A stretch of DNA of 64,000 nt from CAZAYP01 sp964489425 [NCBI: uncultured Verrucomicrobiota bacterium] (GCA_964489425.1 CAZAYP010000010.1:28627-92626); one strand, 5' to 3'; shown: positions 33,539 to 43,642, numbered from the stretch's first letter. The notes: generated by a model not told the origin, from the letters alone. Numbers and translations: made by a program.

Positions 33539-35215
33539 ATGCCGAATCGCAAAATCAAGATCCAGATCGAAGGCGGCGCCAGCATTGAAGCCGCGCCCGC
33601 CACCACCATCTGCCAATTGCTGCAGCAGCAACCCAGCGTTGCGCAGGACAGTGCGCCGGTCCTCGGCGCCCTGGTCAACCATGAGCTGGTATCCCTGGAG
33701 TACCGGATCGAAACCGACAGCCACGTGCGCCTCCTGACCTACAACGACTCGTACGGCGAGCGCATTTACCGGCACACCCTGGCGTTCCTCCTGGCCCGCA
33801 CCGTGCAGGACCTGTTTCCCGGTTCCCAGTTTGCCGTCGAGCACTCCCTGGCCAGCGGGATCTACTGCAGCTTCAGCCAGAACGGCCATCCGGGCATCTC
33901 CCCGGACCAGATGGACGCCATCACCAGGCACCTTGAAAAGACCATCGCCGACAATCTGCCGATTGAACGCCTCAAGATAACCTTCGAGGATGCGCTCAAG
34001 CATTTCCAGGCCAAGAAGCAGACCGACAAGGTCAACCTGCTGCAGTTCAAGAATCCGTCCAAGGTGGCCGTGTACCAGTGCGGAGACTTCCTCGACCTGG
34101 CCCACGCGCCGCTGGCGCTGACCGCGGGCGCGCTGGTGGCGTTCAAGCTGACGCCGTATGCGTCCGGCTTCGTATTCCTTGGCCCGGAACGGGACAAGCC
34201 CGGCCAGTTCGCGCCGTTTGATCCGGCGCCGTACCTGTTCCAGATCTTCAAGGAACACAAGCAGTGGGGCAAGGCGGTCAACGTCCGCACAGTGGGCGAC
34301 CTCAACGAGCGGATTGCCCGGCACACGATTGACGATTTTATCGACGTCAACGAGGCCTACCAGACCAAGCGCATCGCGCAACTGGCCGACGAGTTGGCGG
34401 CGCGGCGCGAGCACGTCAAGTGGATCCTGGTCGCCGGGCCGTCATCGTCGGGCAAGACCACTTTCACCAAGCGCCTGACGATCCAGCTGCGGGCCAGCGG
34501 GCTGCTGGCACAAAGCATCTCGCTGGACAACTACTTTGTCGACCGCACCCGCACGCCGCGCGATGAAAACGGGGAGTTCGATTTCGAGCACCTGGAGACC
34601 ATCGACCTGGCGCTGCTGAACGAGCACCTCAAGGCGCTGGACTCCGGCGGCGAGGCGGAGCTGCCCTACTTCAACTTCGAAACCGGCGCGCGGGAATTCC
34701 GCGGCACGAAGATGAAGCTGGGCAAAGACGATATCGTCCTGCTGGAAGGTATCCACGCGTTGAACCCGCGGCTAACCCACCAGATCCCGGCGCAGCACAA
34801 GTTCCGGATCTACATCAGCGCCCTGACCCAGCTTAACCTGGACTTCAACAACCGGATCTCCACGACCGACAACCGCCTGATCCGGCGCATCGTGCGCGAC
34901 AACACCTTCCGCGGCAACACGGCGCTCACCACGCTGAAGATGTGGCCCAAGGTACGCGCGGGCGAAAAAAAGTGGATCTTCCCGTACCAGCAGCATGCGG
35001 ACGTGGCCTTCAACTCCGCCCTGGATTACGAGCTGGCCGTACTGCGGCCGTATGCCGAGCCGCTGCTCTCCGAAGTCAAGCCGTTCCATCCCCAGTATGC
35101 CGAGGCGCTGCGCCTGCAGCAGTTCCTGGCCAACTTCCTGGTGGTGGCGCCGGACCGCGTGCCGCCCAACTCGCTGCTGCGCGAGTTTATCGGCAAGAGC
35201 AGCTTCCAATACTAA
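33539..35215 (+). CDS. TGS-domain nucleoside (uridine-type) kinase
   Basis: A 558-residue protein with three parts: an N-terminal TGS domain (about residues 1-65, KIKIQIEGGASIEAAPATTICQLL), a region resembling the threonyl-tRNA synthetase second domain (about 70-270, with YRHTLAFLLARTVQDLFPGSQFAVEH) and a uridine kinase/phosphoribulokinase P-loop domain (from about 290, VAGPSSSGKTTFTKRL). This architecture is a known bacterial family of putative nucleoside kinases. GAAATAGGAG lies before the ATG. The ThrRS-like part probably regulates or binds nucleotide or RNA; this is inference. Confidence 0.87.
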   Translation: MPNRKIKIQIEGGASIEAAPATTICQLLQQQPSVAQDSAPVLGALVNHELVSLEYRIETDSHVRLLTYNDSYGERIYRHTLAFLLARTVQDLFPGSQFAVEHSLASGIYCSFSQNGHPGISPDQMDAITRHLEKTIADNLPIERLKITFEDALKHFQAKKQTDKVNLLQFKNPSKVAVYQCGDFLDLAHAPLALTAGALVAFKLTPYASGFVFLGPERDKPGQFAPFDPAPYLFQIFKEHKQWGKAVNVRTVGDLNERIARHTIDDFIDVNEAYQTKRIAQLADELAARREHVKWILVAGPSSSGKTTFTKRLTIQLRASGLLAQSISLDNYFVDRTRTPRDENGEFDFEHLETIDLALLNEHLKALDSGGEAELPYFNFETGAREFRGTKMKLGKDDIVLLEGIHALNPRLTHQIPAQHKFRIYISALTQLNLDFNNRISTTDNRLIRRIVRDNTFRGNTALTTLKMWPKVRAGEKKWIFPYQQHADVAFNSALDYELAVLRPYAEPLLSEVKPFHPQYAEALRLQQFLANFLVVAPDRVPPNSLLREFIGKSSFQY

Positions 35216-35240
35216 AAGTCGCGGTTAACGCGCGCAGAAG

Positions 35241-35264
35241 GGGCGGCCTGGAGCCGCCCTTTCT
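35241..35264 (+). terminator. Intrinsic terminator of the nucleoside kinase gene
   Basis: GGGCGGC-CTGGA-GCCGCCC (35241-35259), a perfect 7-bp GC stem, followed by TTTCT, 25 bases after the stop codon of the kinase. Confidence 0.8.
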
Positions 35265-35475
35265 ATTGGCAGTCTCCGGACCGCGCCCACTGGGTCAACT
35301 GGTGCTCGGCGCGGCACGGCTCATACAGCGGACCCCGATCGTCAAGCAGCCGGGCGGTATCCCGCGCGCGCAAGGGCGCAACCAACCGCGGGTCGGGGGC
35401 CAGCTCTTTCAAGGTAAAACAGCTTGCCCGGCCCCCCCCGATCCGGGCCCCTGCCCCGACCATGGGCAACCTCAC
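35263..35475 (-). CDS. Small ORF coupled to the giant coiled-coil gene
   Basis: A 70-residue frame whose GTG start overlaps the TGA stop of the coiled-coil gene (GTGA). It ends against the terminator hairpin at 35241-35264. The second half (DPRLVAPLRARDTARLLDDRGPLYEPC) faintly resembles the C-terminal part of shikimate-kinase-like proteins, so it could be a kinase remnant. No domain is complete. The overlap argues for translation; the length and lack of clear homology argue against. Confidence 0.35.
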   Translation of the reverse strand: MRLPMVGAGARIGGGRASCFTLKELAPDPRLVAPLRARDTARLLDDRGPLYEPCRAEHQLTQWARSGDCQ

Positions 35476-38400
35476 TGCAGCCGGATCTGGGGTTTCTTGC
35501 CCGTTGAGGCAAACGGCTCCATCCGGGGCTTGATCGGCCGGCCGTTCTTGTCCACGCCCCCGTCCGCCGCTTCCGCCACGGAGGGGGTCTCCCGCGCCGA
35601 TTCAGCGGGCATGGGCATCGCGGGCGACCGCGGCACCACGGGGCGCACCCCAACGGCAGGCCGGGCCGATGGCGCTTCGACCGGCTCAAGCGCTTCCGGC
35701 TCGGAAGCCGGGATCGCGTCCGGCTCCATGCCGGGAAAAGCGCCGGCGCCTGACGCCGCGGTGTCCCGAGGCTCCAGGGTCAGCCGCTTTTTCTGCTGGA
35801 GGATCTCGCGCTCGGCGCGGTCCACCCGGCCCACGGAGTCGCGCCACTCGGTCTGCAACTGCTCAATGCGCTTGGTGAGCATCTCCTCTTTCTGGCGCAG
35901 GCGGGCGATCTCGTCCTCGTAATGCTTGAGCTGCTGGTCGGTGGAGTGCTCCTTGCGCCGCAGGTTGTTGCTGACGTCGTTGTACGCCTTGCGGATCTGC
36001 TGCAACTCCTGCTCCTTCTGGCGACGCTGCTCGCGCTCCTCCTCGTAAAACTTCTTTTGCTGGTCCAGGCGCAGGGTGAGCGACTGGGTTTCCTGCTGCA
36101 GCCGGTCGAGGCGGTGGCTTAGTTCCTCGGTCTCGATGCGGTGGCTTTCCTGCGCTTCCTCGACCTGGGTGCGCGCCCCCTCGATTTCCTCGCGCGCCCG
36201 GTCCACCTCCGCCTGCTGCGCGGCCAGGTCCTGCTTGAGCTGCGCCACCTGGTTCACCAGATCCTCCTCGCGCAGCCCGGACTGGCGCTGGGAGTCCTCT
36301 ATGGCAAACGACTGCTGCTCGAGGTTGTGGGCCGCCTGGGCGAGGTCCGCCTGCACCTTCTTGTAATCCTCCTGGAGATGTTCCAGCCGGGTGGCCAGGT
36401 CCTGGTGCTCGGACGTGGCGGTCTCCTGCGCGGATTTGAGGGCCGCGCGCTCCGCCTCGAGATCGTTCTCCAGCGTCTGCTGGCGCTCCTGCACGTCGTG
36501 CAGCAGGCGCTCTTTCTCGAGCAACTGTTCCTCGAGCTGGTGCCGGCGGGCGGTTTCCTGGTCGAACGCCTTGCGGTTGGCGGCGTTTTCCTCCTCGCGG
36601 CGCTTGAGGCGGATCTTCTCGTCGTCCAGCATCTTCTGGGCCTCGGTCCGCTGCGTTTCCAACTCCTTGACGCGGCGCTGGTCTTCGGCCTGCTGCAGCT
36701 TGAACGCGCTGACCTCGGCGGCCAGGGCCAGGGCGCGCTGGGTGGCGGCGGCCAGGTCGGTCTTGGCCTGGTCGAGCTGGGTGTCCAGGTAGGCGGCCTG
36801 GTCGCGCTGCTGGGCGATCAGCTGCTGCAGGCGTTCGCGCTCCTGCTGCTGGTTCTGCTGCAGCCCGGTCTGCTGCTCGGCCAGCGTGGTCACTTCCTGG
36901 TCGCGGGCCGCGAGCGTGGACTGCAAGCGCTCCTTGAGGGCCTGGATTTCGGCCAGCTCGCGGGTGAGGGTTTCGACCCGGCCGGCGAGGTCCAGCTGCT
37001 GGCGCCGGGCATCGTCAAGCTGGAGCTTCCACTGCTGCTCGCGCAGCTCGTGTTCGGTGCGCAGGGCCTGGCACTCGCGGGCCAGGTTGTCCTGGCGCAG
37101 CTTGCCCTGCTCGACGAGCGTGCGGGCCGCGTGCTCGGCGCGCTGCTGGTCCAGCAGCTCGCCTTCCAGGCGGTCCTTGGCCTCCTCGATCTGGGTGCGC
37201 TCTTCCTGCCACTGGGTGCGCTGCTGCTGGAGATCCCACTCGATCTGCTGGGCGCGCTGGGAGCTGATCTCGTGCTGCGCCTGCAGCTCGGCCACCTTGC
37301 GCACCATCTCCAGCTCCTTGGCGCGGGCTTCCTCAGCCAGCTTGTCGTGGGCCGCCCGCAGGTCGGCCAGGTCGGCCTCCTTCTGCTGGAGCTGCTCCTC
37401 GGCATCCTTCTCGCGCTTGATCTTCTCGTCCAGCTCGAGCTGGAGATCGGCGAGGCGCGCGGAGAGGTCCTGGGCCTCGGCCTGCATGCGCTCGATGCGC
37501 TGGTTGAGCGCCTGCTCCACCTTGCGGCTGCGTTCCTGGAGTTCCATAAAGCCTGCCTTCTGGGTTTCAAGTTCGCGGACGGTGCTGTCCAGGGCCGACT
37601 GCAGCGACGCGCGCTCGTGGCCGGTGCGCTCCTGCAACCGGTCCAGTTCGCCTTGCAGGCGCTCCGCGGCGGCGTGCGCCGCCTGGTGCTGGGTGCGCAG
37701 CTGGCGCAGCTCCTCTTCGACCTGCAGGAGGCGGGCCACGGCCTGCTGCTGGCGGTCGTAGATCACCTTCTGCTCGCCGAAATCGCCCTCGATGTTCTTC
37801 TTCATCTCGGCGATCGCGGCGTTGTACTCCTTCTTGAGCTGCAGCATGGTCTCCTGCACGTTGCGCAGCAGGTTCTGGTGCCGGCTCAGGTCGGTCTCGC
37901 GGCGGGCGATCTCGTCGAACACCACGGCCTTGAAATACTGGTTGCGCTCGGCGTAGTGGGCGTCCTTGCGCTGGATATCCTCCTCCAGCGCCGCCACCTG
38001 CGCCTGCAGCCGCACGAGCTCCTGGCTGCGCTCGGTCAGCAGGCGATCCTTCTCCTCCTGGCGAGAGGTCAGGCCGGCGATTTCGGCGGTCAAATCCCGC
38101 TCGCGGGTGGCGCTGCGGTCTTCGAGTTCGGCCAGCGCGGTGCGCGCGCGGGTGAGCTCGTGGGCGCGGTCCTCGGCGAGCTGCATGGCGCTGGTGTGCT
38201 GCGCCTGCCATTCCTGCAGGTCATGCTCCAGGCGCGTGACCTTCTCGGTCTGCAACTGCAGGCGCTGCTCGCGGTCGTCCAGGGCCTCCTGGCGGGTGCG
38301 CGTCTGCTCGAGCAGCATGTCGATCTGGCGCTGCAACTCGTCGGCCTTGAGCCGGCCTTCGTCGAGGCGGCTGGTAAACGCCGCCGCATCCTCGTCCCAG

Positions 38401-41400
38401 CGCCGCTGGAGGTCTTCCTTCTCGGCGGTCAGGGTGGCGTTGAGGTTTTTCTGGCGCTCGATTTCCGCCGTTTTTTCCTGGCCGGCGACAATGATCGCCC
38501 GGGCCTTGTCGCGCAAGTCGGCGATCTGGGCGGTCAGCTCGGTCTCGCGGGCCTGCCCGGCCTGGCGCGCCGCGGCCAGGTCAGCCGCCAGGGCCTGGCC
38601 CTGGCGCTGCTGCTCGGCGAGGGCCGCCTGGGCCTGCCGCAGCTCCTGCTCCACGCGGCCGGCCTGGGCCTGGGCCGTCTCCACGCGCGCCTCCTGCTCT
38701 TGCTTCTGCTGGCTGAGCGTGGCGACAAGATCCTGCAGCTCCTTCTCGCGGGCCGCGGACTCTTCCTGCAACGTCGTGCACTGCGCCTTCAGGCGCTCGA
38801 TCTCCGCCGCCTTTTCCTGGCCGGCGGCGATGACGGCGCGGGCCTTCTCGGTGATGGCCTTGTGCTTGGCCAGCAGGTCGGACTCGCGCTGGGCGGTCTC
38901 CTGCTCGAAGGCCTGGTACCGGGCCTCGGCCCCAGCCACGGCCTGCTCCTTGTCGGCCAGGGCCGCGCGGGTGGACTCGAGCTCGGCCCGGGCCGCAGCG
39001 AGCTGGCCCTGCAGGTTGGTCGCCTCGGCCGCGGCGGACTGCTGGCGCTGCCGCAGCGCGTCCAGCATGGCCTGGACCTCGCGCGCGCGGGTTGCCTGCT
39101 CCCCGATCTGCGTGGCCTGCTCCTGCAGGGTGGCCTCGCGGGCCACCGCCTGGGACTGGAGCTCGTGGCGCTCCTGCTCCAGCATGGAAACCTGCCGGCG
39201 CAGGTCGGCCAGGGTTTCGTCGCGCTCGGTCATCGCGCGCAGCGTGACCCCGGTCTTTTCCTCGAGGGTGGCGGCCTGGGCAGTCAGTTGTTCGATCTGG
39301 CGGGCTTGCTCGGCCAGGCGGGCCTGGTGATCGGCCGCCTGGGACTGGAGCTCGGTTTCGCGCGCGGCAAAACGAGCGGTGTCGGCCTGCAACTGCTCCT
39401 GCTGGCGGGCCAGGCGCGCCTCGCTGTCGCGCAGCCCGGACTGGGCCGCAGCGAGCTGGGCCTGAAGCGCCTGTACCTGGGCCTGCAGCTCCTGCTCCAG
39501 CTGCTGGCGTTCGCCTTGCAGGGCCTCGTAGCGGCGCTCCTGCTCCTGGAGCTCCACGGTGCGGTCTTTCTCGCGCTGGGCGGAAAGGCGCGACTGCTCG
39601 ATGAGAAAATCGACGTGGCGGGACATCTTGTCCAGCCGGGCGGCGGACTCCTGGCTCTCGACCTGCACGGCGGCCAGGCGCGCCTGCACCTGCTGCTCTT
39701 TTTCGGCGAGGGCCTGTTCGCGGGCGCGCACCGCCTCCTCGGCCAGGCGGGCCTGCTCGCGGGCCGCGGCCAGGGCCACGGCATGCGCCTCGCCAGCCGC
39801 GCGCTGCGCGGCGGCGTGGGCTTCTTCGGCCGAGCGCAGCGCCGCGGCATGGGCCGCCACGGTTTCGCGCTGGAGATCGGCCGCGGCCGCGTCTTTGCGG
39901 ACCTGCTCCGCGCGCAGCGCGGCCAAGTCCCGTTCCAGGGATGCGATCCACCGTTCGCGCTCTTCCAGCCGGGCGGTGAGCTGCTGCGCGGACCCGGCGG
40001 CCTGTTCGAGCCGGGATGCCAGGTCGGCGCAGCGGGCTTCGTGGGCGCCGGCTTCGGCCTGCAGGACCGCCAGGCGATCCTGCCATTCCTTTTCGCGGCC
40101 GGCGGTTTTTTCCTCAAATTCGCGGTGCATTTGCTGCTGCACGTCCAAGGCGGCGGCCAGCTCCTGTTCGGTGCGGCCCAGGGTTTCATCGCGCTGGGCG
40201 CCGGATTTCAGGCGCTCGGCCCAGGCCTGGGCCAGCTGGGCGCTTTCCTCGCGCAGGATGTCGTGGCGGCGGGTGAGCTGCTCCAGCTCCTGCTGCCGGG
40301 CGGCCAGCTGCTGGCGGGCCGTGTCCAGCTCGCTCCGCTGCGTCGCGGCCGCGGCTTCGACCGCGGCCAGCCGGGCAGCCTGGTCGGCGCAGCGCGCGTC
40401 CAGGTCGGCGGCGCGAGCGCGGGCGGCCTCGGTCTGCGCGGCCTGCTCGGCCACCTGGCGCTCCAAGTCGCCCTGGCGCGCCGCGGCCTCGCGGCGCTCG
40501 GTTTCCCGCTGCTGCTCCAGGCCGGCGTGATCGCGCCGCGCCTGCTCCAGGGCCGCCACCGATTCGGCGTGGCGCTGTTGCAACTGGTCCAGCTGCTGCT
40601 GGACTTCACGCCAGCGGGCTTCCTGGGCATCGCGCTCGATAGCCAGCGCAGCGGCCTGGCCGGCCAGCTGCTGCTCCCGCTCGGCCGCGGCTTGCGCAAC
40701 CGCGGCCTGCTGCTCGCGCAGCCGCGCCCAGTCGGCAGCCGCCGCCGCGCGTTCCGCCTGGGCGGCGGCCACTTGGGACGTCAACTGCGCCACCTGGACG
40801 GACAGGTCCTGGCCGCGGGCCTCGGCCGCCGCCTGCAGGTCCGCCAGTTGCCGCTGGATCTCTTCCAAACGGGCAGACTTTTCGGCCAGGTCAGCTTGGG
40901 CCTGACGGGCCTGGTCCTGGACCCCGGCCAGCTCCGCGGCGAGTTGCTGTACCCGCGATTCCTTCTCCGAATCCGTGACCTGCAGGTTGGCCAACTCGCG
41001 CTGGATATCTTCCAGGCGGGTGGACTTCGCGGCCAGATCGGCCTGGGCCTGGCGGGCCTGTTCCTGGACCCCGGCCAGCTCCGCGGCGAGTTGCTGTACC
41101 CGCGATTCCTTCTCCGAATCCGTGACCTGCAGGTTGGCCAACTCGCGCTGGATATCTTCCAGGCGGGTGGACTTCGCGGCCAGATCGGCCTGGGCCTGGC
41201 GGGCCTGTTCCTGGACCCCGGCCAGCTCCGCGGCGAGCTGCTGCACCCGCGATTCCTTATCCGCGCCCGTGGCCTGCAAGAGTTCCAACCGGCCGGCCAA
41301 CTCGCGGGCCTGCGCCTGCTGCTGGTGTTCCAGGGTGGCGATGGTGTTGCGGGACTCGTCCAACGCGCGGGTCCGCTCCTCCAGCGTGGCCGCCATGGCC

Positions 41401-43403
41401 TGCTCGCGGCTGGCGAAATGGGCCAGCTGCTCGTTGAGCGCCGCGACCTGGGCCGCGGCCTGGTCGCGGGCGGCGGCCAGGGACTCGATGTGGGCACGCT
41501 GCTCCTGCTCCTGGCGCGCGGCGCCGGCGCGCAGCTCCTCCTGGGCCTGCTGCTGGCTGGCGATCTCCGCGGTGAGCTCCGCGACCCGGGCTTGCCCTGC
41601 GCTGATCTGCCGGTCCCGCTCGGCCACGTCGCCGGCCGCGGCGGCCTGCGCGCTGAGCGTGGCAATCTGTTCTTCGGCCTCGCGGCGCGCGGCGGCCAGG
41701 GTCTCGATCCTGGCCAGCAGTTCCTTCTCGCGGTTGCCGGTGGCTTCCTGGAGCGCGCGGTACTGCTTGCGCTGCTGCTCGAGTTCGGCGTCTTTCTGGC
41801 GGCTCTCCGCGGCGGCCGTCTCCAGCCGCCGGTTCAAGTCATGGATCTGGGGCGCCTGCTCCTGCTTGTAAAACTGGATTTGCTTTTCGAGCTCCGCCAG
41901 CTGGGTTTCCTTGGCGTTGAGGGTCGTGACCGTGGCGTGGAATTTTTCCTGCCATTCCTTCACCTGGCCGGCCAGCTCGCGGATGCGCTCTTCGCGCACG
42001 GCGCGGTTGGCTTGCAGCTCCTGGAGCTCGGCCTGGAGGTCCTGTTCCTTCTGCGCCGCCGCCGTGCGCAGGGCGTCCAGCTGCGCCTGCAGGCGGGCCA
42101 GTTCGGCGGCCTTTTCCTGGTCCGCGGTCTGCGCGCCGGCAAGTTGCTGGCGCAGGGCTTCGAGCTGGCCGGCCAGGCCGGACTCGTCCTGGGCGCGCTG
42201 GGCCTGCAGCTCCGCGCAGCGGCGCTGCAGGTCGGCAGCCTGGCGGTCCTTCTCGGCCGCGGCCTGGACAGCGGCGCGCGCCTCTTCCTGGAGGGCGGCC
42301 ACCTGGGTCGTCAGTTCGCGCAGGCGGGCCTCACCCTGGGCCAACTGGGATTGCAGGGCCGCGGCCTGCGACTGGAGCTCCTGCTCGCGGCCGGCGATGG
42401 CCGCCTGGGCGTCGTTGGCGGCTTGCAGCTTCCGCTCCAACTCGCTGATGGCCGGCTGCGCCTTGGCCTGGGCGGCCCGCTCTTTCTCCTCGCGGGCGGC
42501 TTTCTCGCGCAGTTCGCGGCACTGCTGATCCAAGTGCGCCAGCCGGCGCTCTTTTTCCGCGACGGTGTTGAGGGAGATCTGCGCCTGCTTCTTCAGTTCG
42601 TCGATTTGCCGGCCCAGCTCCTTGAGGCGTTTGTCGCGGTCCTGCTGGCCCGATTTCCATTTTTCGACTTCGGCCAGCAGCTCCTGCTCGCGCGCCGGGG
42701 CCAGCGTGGCCGCCGGCTCCGCTGCGGCCGCGCCCTGCTTGCTCTCCAGCGCCTGGACCTGCTTGGCCAACTCCTGCTCGCGACGCGTCAGGGACAGGGT
42801 GCGGCGTACCGTTTCGCCATCCGGCGCGGCGGGCGCATCAGCCGGGCCGGCGCGCGCGGACAGATCGTGCACCTCGCGGTTGAGATCCGCGATCTGGCGG
42901 TTCTGCTCCTCGAGGCGGTGCTGGTACTCCGTGACCTCCCGGGCCATCTCCTGTTCCCGCGCCTCCGGCGCGGCAGCGGCCGGCTCCGGCACGGGCTCGG
43001 GCCGGGGCGGCGCCGGCGGAATGGCGGACTCGGCCCCGCCCATCATGGACTTCAAGCGCTCGGCCGCGGGCACCCGCTCGCCGGTTTGGACATGGGTGAG
43101 CATGGCGGTCAGGGGGACCTCGCCGGCCTGGGCCAGGTCGACCAGGGCGTAGAGGTTGAGCGGGCCGACCTCGCTGCCATCGGGCAGCGTGACTTTCCAG
43201 AACATCTCGAGCTCGGGAACCGTGGAGGCGGCGACCCAGTTCTTGCGGTCCGTGGAGATCTCGCTATCCGGCGCGATGCGACAATCCTCGGCCCACTCGC
43301 GCAGCTCGGCCAGGGCGTGCGGGCCGAACACTTTACCGTCGTCACCGCGCAGGAACCAATTCGGACCGTCTGTCTTTTCCATCGTCTTGACCATAGCCAC
43401 CAT
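35472..43403 (-). CDS. Giant coiled-coil protein with N-terminal GYF_2-like domains
   Basis: A 2643-residue protein. The first about 75 residues hold a GYF_2-like domain (GPNWFLRGDDGKVFGPHALAELREW), and a second similar unit follows (WKVTLPDGSEVGPLNLYALVDL). Some 2,400 residues of heptad coiled coil follow, dominated by Gln, Glu, Ala, Leu and Arg, and a Pro-rich tail of about 120 residues ends it. No membrane segment or signal peptide is seen. The ATG at 43403 is preferred to the frame's upstream Met codons because it follows the predicted promoter and opens the GYF domain. Near residues 719-816 lie two nearly identical 49-residue repeats. Cytoskeletal or scaffold roles are plausible; the function is unknown. 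Confidence 0.85.
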   Translation of the reverse strand: MVAMVKTMEKTDGPNWFLRGDDGKVFGPHALAELREWAEDCRIAPDSEISTDRKNWVAASTVPELEMFWKVTLPDGSEVGPLNLYALVDLAQAGEVPLTAMLTHVQTGERVPAAERLKSMMGGAESAIPPAPPRPEPVPEPAAAAPEAREQEMAREVTEYQHRLEEQNRQIADLNREVHDLSARAGPADAPAAPDGETVRRTLSLTRREQELAKQVQALESKQGAAAAEPAATLAPAREQELLAEVEKWKSGQQDRDKRLKELGRQIDELKKQAQISLNTVAEKERRLAHLDQQCRELREKAAREEKERAAQAKAQPAISELERKLQAANDAQAAIAGREQELQSQAAALQSQLAQGEARLRELTTQVAALQEEARAAVQAAAEKDRQAADLQRRCAELQAQRAQDESGLAGQLEALRQQLAGAQTADQEKAAELARLQAQLDALRTAAAQKEQDLQAELQELQANRAVREERIRELAGQVKEWQEKFHATVTTLNAKETQLAELEKQIQFYKQEQAPQIHDLNRRLETAAAESRQKDAELEQQRKQYRALQEATGNREKELLARIETLAAARREAEEQIATLSAQAAAAGDVAERDRQISAGQARVAELTAEIASQQQAQEELRAGAARQEQEQRAHIESLAAARDQAAAQVAALNEQLAHFASREQAMAATLEERTRALDESRNTIATLEHQQQAQARELAGRLELLQATGADKESRVQQLAAELAGVQEQARQAQADLAAKSTRLEDIQRELANLQVTDSEKESRVQQLAAELAGVQEQARQAQADLAAKSTRLEDIQRELANLQVTDSEKESRVQQLAAELAGVQDQARQAQADLAEKSARLEEIQRQLADLQAAAEARGQDLSVQVAQLTSQVAAAQAERAAAAADWARLREQQAAVAQAAAEREQQLAGQAAALAIERDAQEARWREVQQQLDQLQQRHAESVAALEQARRDHAGLEQQRETERREAAARQGDLERQVAEQAAQTEAARARAADLDARCADQAARLAAVEAAAATQRSELDTARQQLAARQQELEQLTRRHDILREESAQLAQAWAERLKSGAQRDETLGRTEQELAAALDVQQQMHREFEEKTAGREKEWQDRLAVLQAEAGAHEARCADLASRLEQAAGSAQQLTARLEERERWIASLERDLAALRAEQVRKDAAAADLQRETVAAHAAALRSAEEAHAAAQRAAGEAHAVALAAAREQARLAEEAVRAREQALAEKEQQVQARLAAVQVESQESAARLDKMSRHVDFLIEQSRLSAQREKDRTVELQEQERRYEALQGERQQLEQELQAQVQALQAQLAAAQSGLRDSEARLARQQEQLQADTARFAARETELQSQAADHQARLAEQARQIEQLTAQAATLEEKTGVTLRAMTERDETLADLRRQVSMLEQERHELQSQAVAREATLQEQATQIGEQATRAREVQAMLDALRQRQQSAAAEATNLQGQLAAARAELESTRAALADKEQAVAGAEARYQAFEQETAQRESDLLAKHKAITEKARAVIAAGQEKAAEIERLKAQCTTLQEESAAREKELQDLVATLSQQKQEQEARVETAQAQAGRVEQELRQAQAALAEQQRQGQALAADLAAARQAGQARETELTAQIADLRDKARAIIVAGQEKTAEIERQKNLNATLTAEKEDLQRRWDEDAAAFTSRLDEGRLKADELQRQIDMLLEQTRTRQEALDDREQRLQLQTEKVTRLEHDLQEWQAQHTSAMQLAEDRAHELTRARTALAELEDRSATRERDLTAEIAGLTSRQEEKDRLLTERSQELVRLQAQVAALEEDIQRKDAHYAERNQYFKAVVFDEIARRETDLSRHQNLLRNVQETMLQLKKEYNAAIAEMKKNIEGDFGEQKVIYDRQQQAVARLLQVEEELRQLRTQHQAAHAAAERLQGELDRLQERTGHERASLQSALDSTVRELETQKAGFMELQERSRKVEQALNQRIERMQAEAQDLSARLADLQLELDEKIKREKDAEEQLQQKEADLADLRAAHDKLAEEARAKELEMVRKVAELQAQHEISSQRAQQIEWDLQQQRTQWQEERTQIEEAKDRLEGELLDQQRAEHAARTLVEQGKLRQDNLARECQALRTEHELREQQWKLQLDDARRQQLDLAGRVETLTRELAEIQALKERLQSTLAARDQEVTTLAEQQTGLQQNQQQERERLQQLIAQQRDQAAYLDTQLDQAKTDLAAATQRALALAAEVSAFKLQQAEDQRRVKELETQRTEAQKMLDDEKIRLKRREEENAANRKAFDQETARRHQLEEQLLEKERLLHDVQERQQTLENDLEAERAALKSAQETATSEHQDLATRLEHLQEDYKKVQADLAQAAHNLEQQSFAIEDSQRQSGLREEDLVNQVAQLKQDLAAQQAEVDRAREEIEGARTQVEEAQESHRIETEELSHRLDRLQQETQSLTLRLDQQKKFYEEEREQRRQKEQELQQIRKAYNDVSNNLRRKEHSTDQQLKHYEDEIARLRQKEEMLTKRIEQLQTEWRDSVGRVDRAEREILQQKKRLTLEPRDTAASGAGAFPGMEPDAIPASEPEALEPVEAPSARPAVGVRPVVPRSPAMPMPAESARETPSVAEAADGGVDKNGRPIKPRMEPFASTGKKPQIRLQ
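40954..41247. repeat. Tandem 147-bp duplication inside the coiled-coil gene
   Basis: Two copies (40954-41100 and 41101-41247) that differ by eye only in their last ten bases, with diverged units on both sides. Each encodes 49 residues, exactly seven heptads, so the duplication keeps the coiled-coil register. This is the mark of recent in-frame expansion. Confidence 0.9.
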
Positions 43404-43449
43404 CCCCGGGTTAACCAGCCACGACCTTCCGGCCGTAAATATGGAGCAG

Positions 43450-43478
43450 AGATTAGTAAATCCGGCCCGGCAACGCAA
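43450..43478 (-). promoter_or_regulatory. Promoter of the giant coiled-coil gene
   Basis: On the minus strand TTGCGT (43478-43473), exactly 17 bases, TAATCT (43455-43450). The predicted start near 43443 leaves a leader of about 40 bases before ATG 43403. Confidence 0.6.
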
Positions 43479-43614
43479 CGGTTTCAAGGGGATTTCTTCG
43501 GCCGCCACGCGCACCGGACCGGCCCATGGCGCGGCCACCGACCACCCGGCGCGGCCCGTTGCGCCACGGGGGCCAACGCTCCCGGGCGGGCCGCCAGAAA
43601 AAACCAATCCGGTC

Positions 43615-43642
43615 TTGCAATCAGCGGGTTATTTCCCATAAT
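43615..43642 (+). promoter_or_regulatory. Candidate promoter of thrS
   Basis: TTGCAA (43615-43620), 16 bases, CATAAT (43637-43642). The leader of about 78 bases contains the palindrome CCCCGG-AAAT-CCGGGG near 43671-43686. ThrRS in E. coli represses its own mRNA through leader structures; whether this hairpin acts so is not known. The rest of the 324-base gap between the divergent genes shows no other gene. Confidence 0.5.

Noticed and set aside
40900-41300. Tandem repeat as an independent mobile or regulatory repeat
   Set aside because: The unit is in frame, a multiple of seven residues and confined to the coiled-coil gene, so it is protein-level repeat expansion.
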